A DNA stretch of 61,385 nt, from assembly GCA_902785755.1 (NCBI GenBank), contig CACZZO010000024.1, positions 1 through 61,385 on the forward strand. Reading direction: 5' to 3'. Within the stretch, counting starts at the first letter, position 1. Every line of letters begins with the position of its first letter. The position numbers and the translations under genes are program-made. Source of the DNA: an uncultured Bacteroidia bacterium (GTDB taxonomy: Bacteria; Bacteroidota; Bacteroidia; Bacteroidales; F082). Under the pieces are notes generated by a model. The model was not told the origin of the DNA, did no database searches, and was given only the letters and a program-made list of their open reading frames with translations. Positions 24,065-32,475 of this stretch are shown here, piece by piece.

Positions 24065-26077
24065 TCAGTCTTTCATGGTGATTCCAAAATAGTCGTTAGA
24101 AACAGTGGTACACTGGGCTTCCTTGTCGCGGTGCAAGGTGTAGGTTTTCGCCACATGAGCCGCAATCTTCTTTAGGTCGTGCTCTGTGGTAATTTCAGTA
24201 TCGGTGCTCAGCAAAATGGTTTGATGCGCCAAATCCGGGAAATAGTGCTCAAGGATTACTTCGCGGCTTTCCTTGTCAAGCACACCCATCACCGTGTCAA
24301 TCATCACGGGTGGATTATAATCGCCCAACTCATAAAGCACTTTCAGCAATACTTGCATGACGGTTTGCTTGGCACCTGCATTGAGTTGGCTGAGGTAAAT
24401 CTCGTTGCCGTTTTGATGATACATCTTGAAACTCACCTCTTCGTTGCCATCGCTCGACAAGTCAACGCGACCGATGACACCAGCATAAACCACAAGGTTT
24501 AGGTTCAGTTGTTCCTTCATCATTTGCTCAATGCTCTTCCGCTTGGAAGCCAGCAATTTGGCGGAAACACCCTTAAAGAATCCAGGCAGTTTACAAAGCA
24601 TGTCGAACTGTGGGTCAGGAATTTGCGGGATGTCGTAGTCGAATGTAGCTATTTCTTCCGTCAGTTTCTTGATGTCTTTATCGGCTTCGTCGATCTTGGC
24701 TTTCAAGTCTTTCAAGCGTTTTTCATTGTCTTCATACAATGTGATGAGGTTGTAATCCAAGCCGCTAAGTTCTTTTTCAAGTGACAAAAGCTGTTCGCGT
24801 TTGCGAGGCAATTCGGCCAAATCCATATCAATGGCTTCTCTTTCATTGTCCAAGGGGAGGAACTGATTGACGTAAGCATCCTTGATGAGTTTTTCCAACA
24901 CTTCCACGTTGGCATCGCTCAAATAAGGATGTTTGTCGGCCAATGCCTCACCATGTTTGCGCCCCATCTGGATATGGCGGACCACGTCATCAACTTTGAC
25001 GTTTTCAATAGCTTTGTACTGCTCGGCAAGGTAACTCAAGATGTCGCGCGTTAACCTTGCCAATTGTTCATCGGACACTTCCTCGCCTCGCTCTTGTGCC
25101 AAACGACGGCGCTCGTTGACGATGATTTCCACCTCTGGACGAATGCGGTCGGCCAATGCAGGAAACAGTACATTCAGTTCAAGGTCTTTGACCACTTTGT
25201 CAACACTTTCGCGAAAATCTGTTGCTTTCTTTTCTACCTTATTGATACTCTCTTTTTGCTTTTTGATTCGGTCGCGAGTCATCTCGTCGGCATTGCGACC
25301 TTGTTTCAACTGATTGTATTGTTCACGCCGTTCTTCGCTGTAGTCCAAAGCCTGGTCGTAGTCTTCGCGCAGTTGCTTCAGCTCAGCTTCACGACCTTGC
25401 TTTTGATGAACCAATTTCTCATACTCTTGCCGTTGTTTCTCGTTTTCCAGTTTAGCGGCTTTCTTATCGTTCAGCAAGAGGACCGCTGCCTCGTGCAACT
25501 GGTTGTATTTATTGAAACCCATCACCGAGTTGATGTTTTTCATAATGAGGCGGTTGATTTGTTCCTCTTTGACCAACTCGCTGGTTTTCATAGCATCAAA
25601 AAGGAAATAGTTGCTCAGTTCCGAAGGAAGATTGGCCGCAATGATTTTGTTCACCACCTCTTCGTTGGCTGCGCGTTGAGCAGCTGAGGAAGCTATGCCG
25701 TAGCTGTATCGGTTGCCGTTCATGTTGAGTTCCACCATCCAACGTACCTTGCCGTCGATCAGCTTGTATTCGCGCTTCAGGCGATAGGGAGTTTCTTGAC
25801 CCAACACCATGCCACTAAACGATATTTCAAGAACGATGCTTCGGTTTTCCATGCCTTGTTCAAGTTTTACTCCGGCATTGAACAGCTCCTCAAATTGATG
25901 TGCAGTCTTCACTTCAAGGCCATACAATGCGCTATAGATGGCATCAAACAATGTGGTCTTGCCACAGCCGTTGCCACCACCAATTAAGATGATAGGACGG
26001 TCTTCTTCGGCGGTCAGGTCAAGGTCAAGACGGCGGTAGGTCTTGTAGTTCTCGGCGTATATATGCGTAATCTTCAT
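24065..26077 (-). CDS. DndD/SMC-like AAA ATPase
   Basis: A 670-residue ATPase of the SMC/Rad50/DndD type. Walker A is GGNGCGKT at residues 34-41. A long coiled coil covers about residues 200-290 and 410-490 (for example LENEKQRQEYEKLVHQKQGR). The ABC signature region LSQLNAGAKQTVMQVLLKVL and Walker B PVMIDTVMGVLDKESRE lie near 580-615. It is shorter than a chromosomal SMC and close to DndD in length and architecture. Its ATG overlaps the stop of the 70-residue gene in an ATGA. DndA, B, C and E are absent, so it is not part of a complete phosphorothioation set. DNA sensing is inferred. Confidence 0.85.
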   Translation of the reverse strand: MKITHIYAENYKTYRRLDLDLTAEEDRPIILIGGGNGCGKTTLFDAIYSALYGLEVKTAHQFEELFNAGVKLEQGMENRSIVLEISFSGMVLGQETPYRLKREYKLIDGKVRWMVELNMNGNRYSYGIASSAAQRAANEEVVNKIIAANLPSELSNYFLFDAMKTSELVKEEQINRLIMKNINSVMGFNKYNQLHEAAVLLLNDKKAAKLENEKQRQEYEKLVHQKQGREAELKQLREDYDQALDYSEERREQYNQLKQGRNADEMTRDRIKKQKESINKVEKKATDFRESVDKVVKDLELNVLFPALADRIRPEVEIIVNERRRLAQERGEEVSDEQLARLTRDILSYLAEQYKAIENVKVDDVVRHIQMGRKHGEALADKHPYLSDANVEVLEKLIKDAYVNQFLPLDNEREAIDMDLAELPRKREQLLSLEKELSGLDYNLITLYEDNEKRLKDLKAKIDEADKDIKKLTEEIATFDYDIPQIPDPQFDMLCKLPGFFKGVSAKLLASKRKSIEQMMKEQLNLNLVVYAGVIGRVDLSSDGNEEVSFKMYHQNGNEIYLSQLNAGAKQTVMQVLLKVLYELGDYNPPVMIDTVMGVLDKESREVILEHYFPDLAHQTILLSTDTEITTEHDLKKIAAHVAKTYTLHRDKEAQCTTVSNDYFGITMKD

Positions 26078-26286
26078 ACGATTTTCTTTAAGGCGTTGTT
26101 CAAAATCTTGCGAAGCTTCTTTTCATCGATGCTTTCTTCATTTCTCGCATCGTTGTAGAGTTTCAGGATGTTTTCTTTCATCCATTCGGCATCGATGTCT
26201 GCATCGTGGCACATGTCCTCGATGATGTTCATATCTTCCTGGCGTATGCCGTAATGCAGGAAACAGCGGTCAAGTCCTTTTTTCAT
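26074..26286 (-). CDS. small acidic/basic protein coupled to the DndD-like gene
   Basis: A 70-residue protein, all helical by appearance, with an acidic middle (EDMNIIEDMCHDADIDAEWM) and a basic end (EKKLRKILNNALKKIV). It overlaps the DndD-like start by 4 bases (ATGA), so the two are translationally coupled. It follows the DUF262 gene by 72 bases, the widest internal gap of the main operon. Small partner proteins ahead of dndD-like genes are known in DNA-modification-linked systems. I cannot assign this one to a named family with certainty. A role as an assembly partner is inference. Confidence 0.72.
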   Translation of the reverse strand: MKKGLDRCFLHYGIRQEDMNIIEDMCHDADIDAEWMKENILKLYNDARNEESIDEKKLRKILNNALKKIV

Positions 26287-26358
26287 CTCAATTATATTTC
26301 TATGGTTGTAGAAAACCTATTTCTTCGGTGCTCTTTTCCCTTGGCTCTTCGTAAACGG

Positions 26359-28032
26359 TTATAAATCAACTCGCCAAATGCTTAGGGCAATTTCACTCAT
26401 CCTTTTTTGACGTTTATTGACAGCTTCTTCGTCCCATTCATCAAAGTGCTCGGGAATAGCTTTTGTTGTCAAATATACTGATTGAGAATACTTGCCCTTC
26501 TTGACATTGTATTGTTCGTTTTGTAGGTCTCGGTTTATCCTATCTTCCAGCAAACACATATTCCCCAATCTGTTGACCATTCGGTCAGCAATTTCGTTTT
26601 CAATATCCCATTTTTCATAGTAATCAAGAGGAAGTATATGTTCAATGCTTGCCGCACTTCTATCAGGAGTTATGTCAGACACACCTCCTCGGAACTTCTC
26701 TATTTGTCCAAGGATATACCGAACTTTCTGCATATTGTTGCCTTTATCTGGCATAGAACAATTTTCAAAAGCATTGGCGAATGTGTTGTCATCTACATAG
26801 ATACTCTGAAGCATTGTCAAATCAACATATTTGTTATTACTGATGAATATTGCTAAATTGTTGAATGGAGCCTCTTGATCATTAGGATTTCTGTCACAAA
26901 TAACATTATATCTGAAACAAATATTTACAATGTTCTTCAACACCCGATTAAAATCATCTATATCCAAGTGACGATTTGCGGCCATTAATGCAGAATAAGG
27001 TTGTTTCAAATTAAACAAATTCAAGAGGCCGACATACCATTTGGTTTCAGGTTTTTCCCAAACATCACTGTTACAATTCCTCAACGCCATGTAAATATGA
27101 CTATACGACACCATGTCTTGAAGGAGTTCGAATACCTGTTTTTCTTCAGTTATTTCTTTACGTATGGTCTTGAATAGTTCTTTGGCTCGAATTGACTTAT
27201 GGCTGGTATTCCAATAGTATCTAATAAATTCAGGAAGTCTTTCCGCCCGAATGTTGTTGGTCAACTTGGTCCATTGACGCTCAAGGTCCTCAATGTAGCT
27301 GATATGGTGTTGCCCACTATCCACAATAGAAAAAAGATAGTTTTTCAGCAAATCAGCTGATGACAGTTGAACACCTCTGGCATTAAGAGTTTCAAATACC
27401 TTGAAAGCATTCATCTCGTCATTTACAGTGATTCGTGTGAAATACAAGTTATCAACAATATAAGTTACCAGTGTTGCATAATCTTGACCATTGTATGCTG
27501 CATACTTGCCTTCTGTCAGTTTTTTTTCATAAAACTCGAAACAACCTCTCATTAATTTATCCGTGGCTTTCAAATCGCTCACTCGCAATTTGTCAAATTT
27601 GACAATATAATCCTTGTAGTAATCATTGTTGTTTCTGTTCAAAACAAGCTTGTTGTCGTACTCCAATGATATAGGATCCATACTTCCAACGTATGCATCA
27701 AGCAGACTTTTAGCACGCGTTCTTTCTTCTTCTGATTTGCCCCCCTTTTTAATGATACACTTGATTGCAGCCAGTATCAGCAATGTGATGGTCGTAAATC
27801 GCTGCTGTCCATCAATTATTTGATAGTCTTTCCCTTCGGTAGTTTGCAGCACCAGATAACCCATATAGTGGTCGTCTTTGGCTTCAATCATAGCTTCAAT
27901 ATCTTGCCATAGGTCGTCCCATTGTTCCTTCTCCCATGAATAATCACGCTGAAATTTTGGCACTCTAAATTTTGTACCACTTCCTATTATCGATCTGAAG
28001 TCGGCAGTTGAAGTATCTTGTATTCCTCTCAT
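26359..28032 (-). CDS. DUF262/DUF1524 (GmrSD-like) nuclease
   Basis: A 557-residue fusion of DUF262 (ParB-like) and DUF1524 (His-Me finger) domains, the layout of GmrSD type IV restriction enzymes that attack modified DNA. KFRVPKFQRDYSWEKEQWDD and the NTPase/DNA motif IIDGQQRFTTITLLIL (about 72-87) mark DUF262. VFETLNARGVQLSSADLLKN follows. SIEHILPLDYYEKWD (about 460) with the later RLGNMCLLEDRINRDL marks the DUF1524 nuclease. It is 15 bases after res. Within the operon it might be a separate type IV barrier or an effector guided by the neighbours; the sequence does not decide. Confidence 0.85.
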   Translation of the reverse strand: MRGIQDTSTADFRSIIGSGTKFRVPKFQRDYSWEKEQWDDLWQDIEAMIEAKDDHYMGYLVLQTTEGKDYQIIDGQQRFTTITLLILAAIKCIIKKGGKSEEERTRAKSLLDAYVGSMDPISLEYDNKLVLNRNNNDYYKDYIVKFDKLRVSDLKATDKLMRGCFEFYEKKLTEGKYAAYNGQDYATLVTYIVDNLYFTRITVNDEMNAFKVFETLNARGVQLSSADLLKNYLFSIVDSGQHHISYIEDLERQWTKLTNNIRAERLPEFIRYYWNTSHKSIRAKELFKTIRKEITEEKQVFELLQDMVSYSHIYMALRNCNSDVWEKPETKWYVGLLNLFNLKQPYSALMAANRHLDIDDFNRVLKNIVNICFRYNVICDRNPNDQEAPFNNLAIFISNNKYVDLTMLQSIYVDDNTFANAFENCSMPDKGNNMQKVRYILGQIEKFRGGVSDITPDRSAASIEHILPLDYYEKWDIENEIADRMVNRLGNMCLLEDRINRDLQNEQYNVKKGKYSQSVYLTTKAIPEHFDEWDEEAVNKRQKRMSEIALSIWRVDL

Positions 28033-28047
28033 ATTTTTATTGTATGT

Positions 28048-30384
28048 TTAGATGTTTTTCAATTCCAATAATGTCCACCCAGCGGTGGTTTTATCTGTAT
28101 CTATTTTTCCTCCTGGATAATACCAGTTCTCTCTATCGGCCATCAACACACCACCGACCATATTCACCCCTTTGGCATTGTATTCGTCAACATACGCCTG
28201 AAGTGCGTTGTGCTTTTCAACGACATCCTCGTCACTACCGGGCGTTTTGGTGTCGAACAGGCAGAGTGTTCCGTTTTTCAAACGAATGATGAAGTCGACA
28301 TAGAAGCACCGCTTGCGCCCGTCACTCGCGGTATAGGGCACTGCAAAATGCTGCTTGCCATCGTCACCATTCTTGTACCACCAGTCCACCCACTCGGTCT
28401 GGCAGTCAATCCAGCGGGCAAAAGCATGTTCGGGTTGCGAAACATCGTTGCGCTCAAAATAGGGCTGCAAAGCGTGGTTGAACAATTCACCGTATGTGCT
28501 ATAAACCACCATCGAGTTATAAATCCTTGTGGCGGGAATCTCAAACTGCTGCACGGTGTATGCTCGTGGCGCGGCAGGATTGGCTTTCAGTGTGTTGCCA
28601 TAACGCTGCAAGGCACTCTTGATCAGGTCTTCCATGAAAGAGCGATTGCCATGGTAGAGAATCACTTTGGGAGCTTCAGTCTCGAAGATGCCGAAATAGC
28701 TCTCCATCATCTCCAATAAGGCACCGCGCAATACTGGGGTGCTGTCGAATTTGGCGAAACTGCCTACATGACTACGGCAGAACAAGGTCAATAGCACATC
28801 GAGTTCGGCTGCATTTCGAGCCATGCGCGCTTTGCTGACCACTTCCACAATGCCGTTGTCGCCCGTCAGTTGGGTGTCTTTGGGAATCTCGATGAAGATA
28901 CGAGCCACGTCGAGTTGGATGCCGCTCTTGCGGGCTTTCTCACGGTTGAGCGTGACATCGGCTTCAAACATACCTAATTGCACTCCGCCTGTGGTGTCGT
29001 CCTCTTCAAAGTTGAACAGACGCAATTGAGGCAGGTTGAGTTTTCCCTCCAGCACCTCAAATAAAGCCTTCTTGAAGCCGCTACCCAAACGGTTGCGCTG
29101 CTCGTGTCGGTCCATATACACACTCCGTAGGGAGATGTTGCTCAGCCCTTCGCGGCGATTGGCATAAACGCTGCTGATGTAGCTCATGTCGTCGCCCACC
29201 ACACTGATGATGTCGGCACTGAGGTTGGTATAGACGTAGCCATAGTTGAGCCTGTCGTCGGTGTAGAAATGCTGCTGGGGCATTCTCAAAATACGACCCA
29301 CGGTTTGCGTGGTGAAGGTCATGCTCTTCAGCTCGCGGAAGATGAGTAGCACAGCGGCTCTCGGACAGTCCCAACCCAAAGCGATGGCTTGTTTGAAGAG
29401 CAGCACCTTCGTGAGGTCGTCGTTGTGGCTAATGGTAGCCAGATGGGGGCTTTTCTCTTTTGAAAGCCACACGGCCAAGCCACCATTGGCCTCGGTGATG
29501 TCGATTCCTGGGGTTGCAAGATATTGCTTCACTTCATCGGCAATGGTGCTTTCTTCGCGACTCAGGCTTTCACTTGTGTCATTGGGCAATTGAATGAGCA
29601 GCAAGGGATTGATGCCATATTCTTTCATACTGTTCGCCAACTCGTCGCGCTTGTTCAAGGCTTTTTGCAGTAAGCGTTGGTTCACGGTGAGCGACGATTG
29701 CTCGCGCTCACTTTTGAGGTTGGGATTGAGCTGCACACCTTTCTTGATCATTTCCTCATCGACCACCTCGCTGCGTTGCACCACCACGGTATCACAACCG
29801 CCAGTGATAGGCGTCGCGCTGATGCGCAGCTCGATGTCAGGGTTGATGTTGGCCAACACTTTTTCGCTTTTCACTGCGTTTCTACCGCCAAACATGTGCT
29901 CCTCGTCGATAATGACTACAACGGGGATGCCATGTTCGATTCGGGTGCGGCGTAGCAACTCATACAAGGTGCGGTTTTGCTCGTTGTCGCGGATGATGAC
30001 GGCGTTGTCCTTGTTGATGCTCTCCCAGTTGAGGAACAACACCTCGCCGTCTTTCAAGCCTTCAGAATGTTCACATTCATCGAACATCACCGGACGCAAC
30101 GAGCGTGTCTCGCTGAAGAAATTGCGCATCGAAAGGTAGCTCTGCTGATGCAGTTTGTTGGGGGCTATCCACACCCAAGCCACACGGGTAAAGCGGCATT
30201 CACCGCTCACCTTCAGTTCGCGGGTCAGTTCGTCCATCATGGCCGAAGTCATCACCGTCTTGCCTGAACCCGTTGGTGCTTTGAAAACGATTTTCTGTCG
30301 TTTTCCGCCCAAATTGAGCAGGCGCACCATGCGCTGTTTCAGTTCGTGTACGGCCGTGCGTTGGTAGTTTTTCAGTTCAATCAT
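28048..30384 (-). CDS. res: type III restriction endonuclease Res subunit (helicase-nuclease)
   Basis: A 778-residue DEAD/DEAH-type helicase fused to a nuclease. Helicase motifs: Walker A KAPTGSGKTV (about 35-44), motif II VVIIDEEHMFGG (about 158), motif III LRISATPITG (about 188), and motif VI TTQTVGRILRMPQQ (about 370). The C-terminus has a PD-(D/E)xK-like block: CFYVDFIIRLKNGTLCLFD, then TKTPG. It is shorter than classical EcoP1I Res (about 970) but has all its parts. Its ATG lies 5 bases after the PtuB-like gene. Its Mod partner is separated by the Septu-like pair, which is unusual because mod and res normally abut. Confidence 0.85.
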   Translation of the reverse strand: MIELKNYQRTAVHELKQRMVRLLNLGGKRQKIVFKAPTGSGKTVMTSAMMDELTRELKVSGECRFTRVAWVWIAPNKLHQQSYLSMRNFFSETRSLRPVMFDECEHSEGLKDGEVLFLNWESINKDNAVIIRDNEQNRTLYELLRRTRIEHGIPVVVIIDEEHMFGGRNAVKSEKVLANINPDIELRISATPITGGCDTVVVQRSEVVDEEMIKKGVQLNPNLKSEREQSSLTVNQRLLQKALNKRDELANSMKEYGINPLLLIQLPNDTSESLSREESTIADEVKQYLATPGIDITEANGGLAVWLSKEKSPHLATISHNDDLTKVLLFKQAIALGWDCPRAAVLLIFRELKSMTFTTQTVGRILRMPQQHFYTDDRLNYGYVYTNLSADIISVVGDDMSYISSVYANRREGLSNISLRSVYMDRHEQRNRLGSGFKKALFEVLEGKLNLPQLRLFNFEEDDTTGGVQLGMFEADVTLNREKARKSGIQLDVARIFIEIPKDTQLTGDNGIVEVVSKARMARNAAELDVLLTLFCRSHVGSFAKFDSTPVLRGALLEMMESYFGIFETEAPKVILYHGNRSFMEDLIKSALQRYGNTLKANPAAPRAYTVQQFEIPATRIYNSMVVYSTYGELFNHALQPYFERNDVSQPEHAFARWIDCQTEWVDWWYKNGDDGKQHFAVPYTASDGRKRCFYVDFIIRLKNGTLCLFDTKTPGSDEDVVEKHNALQAYVDEYNAKGVNMVGGVLMADRENWYYPGGKIDTDKTTAGWTLLELKNI

Positions 30385-30389
30385 TGTTT

Positions 30390-31055
30390 TTATTGTTGGT
30401 TACGGAACATCCCCGCATACTGATGATTATCTTTTGTGAATTGTTGTACATCATCGAGAAAGCAAGGGGAATTGGTTAATTCGTAAGCAAGCTTTGCTGT
30501 AGTGTAATATTGCCACATTTCTTTTCTGCGTTTCTCCAAATCCTTGTTTTCCAGCAACAATTTAATAGTTGTTTCAGCCTTTCTCTTTTGAAGTCTTTGC
30601 AGTCCCTTTTTAGGAACTGCTATTTCTTCATGGAATGCTATATATTCTGATGGGTCTTCTGTGTATGGGTTTATTATCAGCGGTGTTTCTTCTATGGTGT
30701 TTCTTTTGCTCTCATCATCCAATGGAAACTGTTTGCCTTTGTCCTTATTACATGCCCAACATGCGCCAACTAAATTGTCCCATTTAAATGCAAGTTCATG
30801 ATAGATGGACTTTGGGCGATAATGATCCACATGCCGCGACTCGTGTAATATTGTGCTTTCACAATAGGCACACTTATTGTTTTGGTCATCCATGAGTTGC
30901 TTGCGAACATCTTCCTTGCCATATAGCGTGCCATAATCTTTTGTAGTAACAGTTTCTCCGTTGGCTTCTTTTTTGCGGATTTGTTCCAGTGTATCTTCGC
31001 ATTCCTTTGAGGATAAGGACGCTGGGGCAGGATATGTCTTGTTGAGTTTAATCAT
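30390..31055 (-). CDS. ptuB: Septu-like HNH endonuclease PtuB
   Basis: A 221-residue HNH nuclease. KCAYCES (CxxC at 62-65), HESRHVDHYRPKS (the first His of the HNH core) and VGACWACNKDKGKQF (CxxC and Asn at about 99-103) make a zinc-bound HNH fold, as in PtuB and the retron-associated HNH proteins. The ATG at 31055 overlaps the end of the ATPase gene by 8 bases, so translation is coupled; an upstream in-frame ATG at 31073 is less likely. With the preceding ATPase it forms the two-gene Septu signature. DNA cleavage on ATPase signalling is known for that family. Confidence 0.82.
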   Translation of the reverse strand: MIKLNKTYPAPASLSSKECEDTLEQIRKKEANGETVTTKDYGTLYGKEDVRKQLMDDQNNKCAYCESTILHESRHVDHYRPKSIYHELAFKWDNLVGACWACNKDKGKQFPLDDESKRNTIEETPLIINPYTEDPSEYIAFHEEIAVPKKGLQRLQKRKAETTIKLLLENKDLEKRRKEMWQYYTTAKLAYELTNSPCFLDDVQQFTKDNHQYAGMFRNQQ

Positions 31056-32454
31056 GGTGCATATTTTTTGCAATCTGTTCTAATAGTTGTCTTGTGCGTC
31101 GCATTTCTTCGCCATCGCAAGGGTCGAACAATGATATTTGCTTATCGAGTTCTTTTAAACGCTTGCGTTCGTCTTCAGACAAACCAACTTCTGAATCTTT
31201 GAAAATCAAATCTTTCCTTTCTTTGTATATATTCAAGTATTCATCAGAACGAACGTTATCCAATTCAAACAGCTCACTTAATAGCAGCTGGCTAATATCG
31301 TAGTATGCGTATTGTATTGAATCTATTTGCGAGTCAATGATTCCATTCTCAAGTTTGACCACTTGGACCAATTCAAGTGCCCCCATCACAACATTGGGGC
31401 TATGGGTTGTCACAATAAACTGAACATTGGGGAAGATATTATGCAACTGCCTGAGTACCTTTCTTTGCCACATAGGATGCAAATGTAGGTCTATTTCATC
31501 GATAAAAACAATACCAGACGTGTTTAAAGGATCATCAAGGCCTGAACATTCTGGCGAAGGGTTGGCTTCTGCCATACGAGCTGCGATATCTGCAATCATT
31601 GCAATCATTATTCTGTAGCCGTCACTCATTTGTTCGATTCTGACTTCTTTAACTCCTTCAAATCCTGCAGGAGGCATGCTCGTTGAAAAAACACGTTTAT
31701 ACTGTTCCCTATCATTTGGCTGCAAATCGGAAATATCATCCATAACAAACCGTAGTGGGCTTGTCAAGACCCGAGGCCTATAATATCTCTCATCCATTTT
31801 ATTGAGTGCATTCCGTACAGCCTCCAATACGTATGAACGGTAATTCCAATCTATTCGGGCTTCTTTTTCTCTTCTCTCTTCATCCTCGTTTCTCTCAAAC
31901 CAAGTAAAGAAACGCTTGAAATTCGTGGCAGGTTCCAGTGCCCCAGTATAACTATCCCATCTTGGAAATATCACATTGAAGTCTCTTCGTCGTTCTGGAG
32001 CCTGTATTTGTCCCCTCTCTGTTCCATAGTAGGCTAGAATCGGCAGGGCAACGCTCTCATTGGCATCAATCTTCTCTTTCAAGGAATTGGCGTACTCTTT
32101 AAGTTGCGACAAATCCGATTTGGGGGTATCGTTCGAGTTCCCCTTTTTATATTGGTCAACCTGAATAGTACGATTGTCTTCTGTGCGAATAATCATTTTC
32201 ACATGAAGATAGTCAGCCCTTTGGGTGTTGCTTATTGCTCGAACATCTGTATCGGAAAAAGTCTTGTAACTAACATCCGGAAATGCTGTAAAGAAATTAC
32301 TTAATACAACTGTACAACCATGCAGAATGGCGGTCTTTCCTGCGCCATTGTCACCTAAAAAGACTGTGATGTTTTTATCAGCTGAAAAGTTGATTGTCTG
32401 TTCATCGTTTCCAAACAATCGTAAATTCTTTATTGTTAGCTGTTCAAGTCTCAT
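31048..32454 (-). CDS. ptuA: Septu-like AAA ATPase PtuA
   Basis: A 468-residue ATPase of the OLD/RecF/SMC-hinge-less type. Walker A FLGDNGAGKTAIL is at about 33-45, the signature-like IEQMSDGYRIMIAMIADIA near 270, Walker B SGIVFIDEIDLHLHPMWQRK near 320, and the H-loop FIVTTHSPNVVMG near 350. It overlaps the HNH gene by 8 bases. The pair ATPase-HNH is the Septu arrangement. It starts 21 bases after mod. PtuA in studied systems forms a complex with PtuB and controls its nuclease. Membership in Septu rather than a related ATPase-HNH system is by architecture, not by alignment. Confidence 0.8.
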   Translation of the reverse strand: MRLEQLTIKNLRLFGNDEQTINFSADKNITVFLGDNGAGKTAILHGCTVVLSNFFTAFPDVSYKTFSDTDVRAISNTQRADYLHVKMIIRTEDNRTIQVDQYKKGNSNDTPKSDLSQLKEYANSLKEKIDANESVALPILAYYGTERGQIQAPERRRDFNVIFPRWDSYTGALEPATNFKRFFTWFERNEDEERREKEARIDWNYRSYVLEAVRNALNKMDERYYRPRVLTSPLRFVMDDISDLQPNDREQYKRVFSTSMPPAGFEGVKEVRIEQMSDGYRIMIAMIADIAARMAEANPSPECSGLDDPLNTSGIVFIDEIDLHLHPMWQRKVLRQLHNIFPNVQFIVTTHSPNVVMGALELVQVVKLENGIIDSQIDSIQYAYYDISQLLLSELFELDNVRSDEYLNIYKERKDLIFKDSEVGLSEDERKRLKELDKQISLFDPCDGEEMRRTRQLLEQIAKNMHHD

Positions 32455-32475
32455 AATATTATCGTTTATTTTAAT

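Noticed and set aside
24065..26077. A complete Dnd phosphorothioation system
   Set aside because: A DndD-like ATPase is present but no DndA, DndB, DndC or DndE was found in the island, so sulfur modification is not supported.
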